From: Dermatophilaceae bacterium
Lineage (GTDB): Bacteria; Actinomycetota; Actinomycetes; Actinomycetales; Dermatophilaceae
DNA length: 6,041 nt
Assembly (NCBI GenBank): GCA_013361975.1
Contig: JABFXB010000228.1
Location: 1 to 6,041, forward strand
Direction of reading: 5' to 3'
Within the stretch, counting starts at the first letter, position 1, and the number at the start of each line of letters is the position of its first letter. Shown one piece after another: positions 5,278 to 6,041 of the stretch. The position numbers and the translations under genes were made by a program. Below the pieces are notes generated by a model, which saw only the letters and a list, made by a program, of their open reading frames with translations, was not told the DNA's origin and ran no database searches.

Positions 5278-6041
5278 GGTGCCACCGCCTCACGCGATGC
5301 CGACGCCACGACGCGGGCGTAGACGTCCTCGGTGCGCTCGGCCACGCACGCCCAGCGGTAGAGCGCGACGGCGCGGTCGCGCCCGCTGCGGCCGTATGCC
5401 GCTCGGCGCTCCGGGTCTGCGAGCAGGGTGCGCAGGGCGGACGCGATGACGTCCGGTCGACGGGGCGGCACGAGCTCACCGGTCAGGCCCGGGAGGACGG
5501 TGTCGAGCAGGCCGCCGACCGCCGAGCCGACGACCGGCCGCCCGCAGGCCATGGCCTCCACCGGCACGATGCCGAACGGCTCGTACCAGGGCACGGCGAC
5601 CACGACGTCGGCCTCGTTCATCAGCCGCGGCACCTCGTCGCGCCCCACACCGCCGAGGAAGGTGACCCGGTCGGCCACCCCCGCGCGCTGCGCGATCCCC
5701 CGCAGGCGGCGTACGTCCTCGTCGACGTCGAGGCGCTCGGGAGTCGGGCCACCGGCCACCACCAGGTGCGCGTCGGGCAGCTCGACGAGTGCCTCGATGA
5801 CGTTGCCGACACCCTTGCGCTCCACGAGCCGGCCGATGGACAGCAGTGTCGGCCGGGTGGCGCCGCGCGAGGGCCGGCCGGACCTGCCGCCCGTCTCGAG
5901 GGGCCGGAACAGGTCGGTGTCGACGCCGCACGGCACGACGGTCGCCCGCCCCGGGCGCAGGCCCATCTCGCGCAGCTCCTCGACCTCGTCGGTGCACGTC
6001 GCGACGATGTGGTCGACCCGTTGGCAGAGCCGCCGCTCCAG
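5274..6041 (-). CDS. Glycosyltransferase, GT4-type GT-B fold (partial, C-terminal 255 residues)
   Basis: The gene enters from the right edge and its 5' end is outside the window. The visible 255 residues cover the interdomain linker and the nucleotide-sugar-binding C-terminal domain of a GT-B retaining glycosyltransferase. PCGVD (residues 37-41 of the fragment) is the usual PxGVD linker. LLSIGRLVERKG (66-77) starts the C-terminal domain, VVAGGP follows at 94-99, FLGGV at 128-132, and EPFGIVPVE (154-162) is the conserved E-x7-E motif with Glu154 and Glu162. GLLDTVLPGLTGELV is the normal donor-binding loop. The ATG at 5966 is internal, because the frame continues upstream with typical family sequence (VDHIVATCTDEVEELRE). 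The stop (5276-5274) overlaps the gmhA start as GTGA. As first visible gene of the operon it probably adds a sugar to the same heptose-containing glycan. Donor and acceptor cannot be read from sequence. Confidence 0.92.
   Translation of the reverse strand: MERRLCQRVDHIVATCTDEVEELREMGLRPGRATVVPCGVDTDLFRPLETGGRSGRPSRGATRPTLLSIGRLVERKGVGNVIEALVELPDAHLVVAGGPTPERLDVDEDVRRLRGIAQRAGVADRVTFLGGVGRDEVPRLMNEADVVVAVPWYEPFGIVPVEAMACGRPVVGSAVGGLLDTVLPGLTGELVPPRRPDVIASALRTLLADPERRAAYGRSGRDRAVALYRWACVAERTEDVYARVVASASREAVAP

Larger units (their letters stand above)
1462..6041 (-). other. Heptose biosynthesis/transfer operon (five genes visible)
   Basis: Five minus-strand genes (GT4-type glycosyltransferase, gmhA, hldE, SDR, GT9) follow each other with no intergenic base. 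Each junction is a 4-base overlap of stop and start: 5274-5277, 4618-4621, 3185-3188 and 2478-2481. There is no internal room for promoters except inside coding sequence, so the promoter must lie to the right of 6041. The unit ends at the convergent epimerase gene. The visible genes cover isomerisation, C1 phosphorylation and nucleotidylation of heptose plus two glycosyl transfers; the bisphosphatase (GmhB) and the epimerase (HldD) steps are not seen. Confidence 0.85.

Noticed and set aside
4622..5479. A 5' extension of hldE of about 286 codons upstream of ATG 4621
   Set aside because: It overlaps gmhA in a different frame, has low-complexity Arg-rich sequence, and would nearly double the family length; the ATG with GGAGG and the ATGA overlap marks the real start.
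5274..5966. ATG at 5966 as start of the glycosyltransferase
   Set aside because: The frame continues upstream to the window edge with typical GT-B sequence, and a start there would remove the whole N-terminal domain.

Overview
The window is very GC-rich, almost fully coding DNA. It looks like a chromosomal piece of an actinobacterium (Actinomycetota). The grounds are codon use with G/C at nearly every third position, several GTG starts, and a GAF-type regulator at the left edge whose sequence is typical of actinobacterial GAF-ANTAR proteins. The genus cannot be told from the sequence alone.

Layout, left to right. Positions 1-310 (minus strand) hold the N-terminal part of a GAF-domain regulator that runs off the left edge. 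Positions 311-478 are the only real intergenic gap: a divergent promoter region with a perfect 8-bp inverted repeat. Positions 479-1507 (plus strand) encode an NAD-dependent nucleotide-sugar epimerase/dehydratase that most resembles UDP-glucuronate decarboxylase (UDP-xylose synthase). It meets head-on, with a 46-bp 3' overlap, a minus-strand operon that fills the rest of the window.

That operon is read right to left: family 4-type glycosyltransferase (6041-5274, 5' end outside the window), gmhA sedoheptulose-7-phosphate isomerase (5277-4618), hldE bifunctional heptose kinase/adenylyltransferase (4621-3185), a classical short-chain dehydrogenase/reductase (3188-2478), and a family 9 heptosyltransferase-like protein (2481-1462). 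Every junction between these five genes is a 4-base stop/start overlap (GTGA, ATGA, ATGA, GTGA), so they are almost certainly one translationally coupled unit.

Together gmhA and hldE convert sedoheptulose 7-phosphate to heptose 7-phosphate, then the 1,7-bisphosphate, and (after a phosphatase not seen here) ADP-heptose. The GT9 protein is of the family that transfers heptose from ADP-heptose. In Gram-negatives this pathway feeds the lipopolysaccharide inner core. In an organism that should lack LPS, the product is more likely a heptose-containing cell-wall glycan, exopolysaccharide, glycolipid or secreted glycoside. No hldD epimerase and no gmhB phosphatase lie in the window; a classical SDR of unknown substrate sits inside the operon instead. 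The heptose locus in a non-LPS background, with this extra SDR, is the most interesting content. All individual protein families here are known ones, and I see no mobile element, CRISPR array, tRNA or rRNA.
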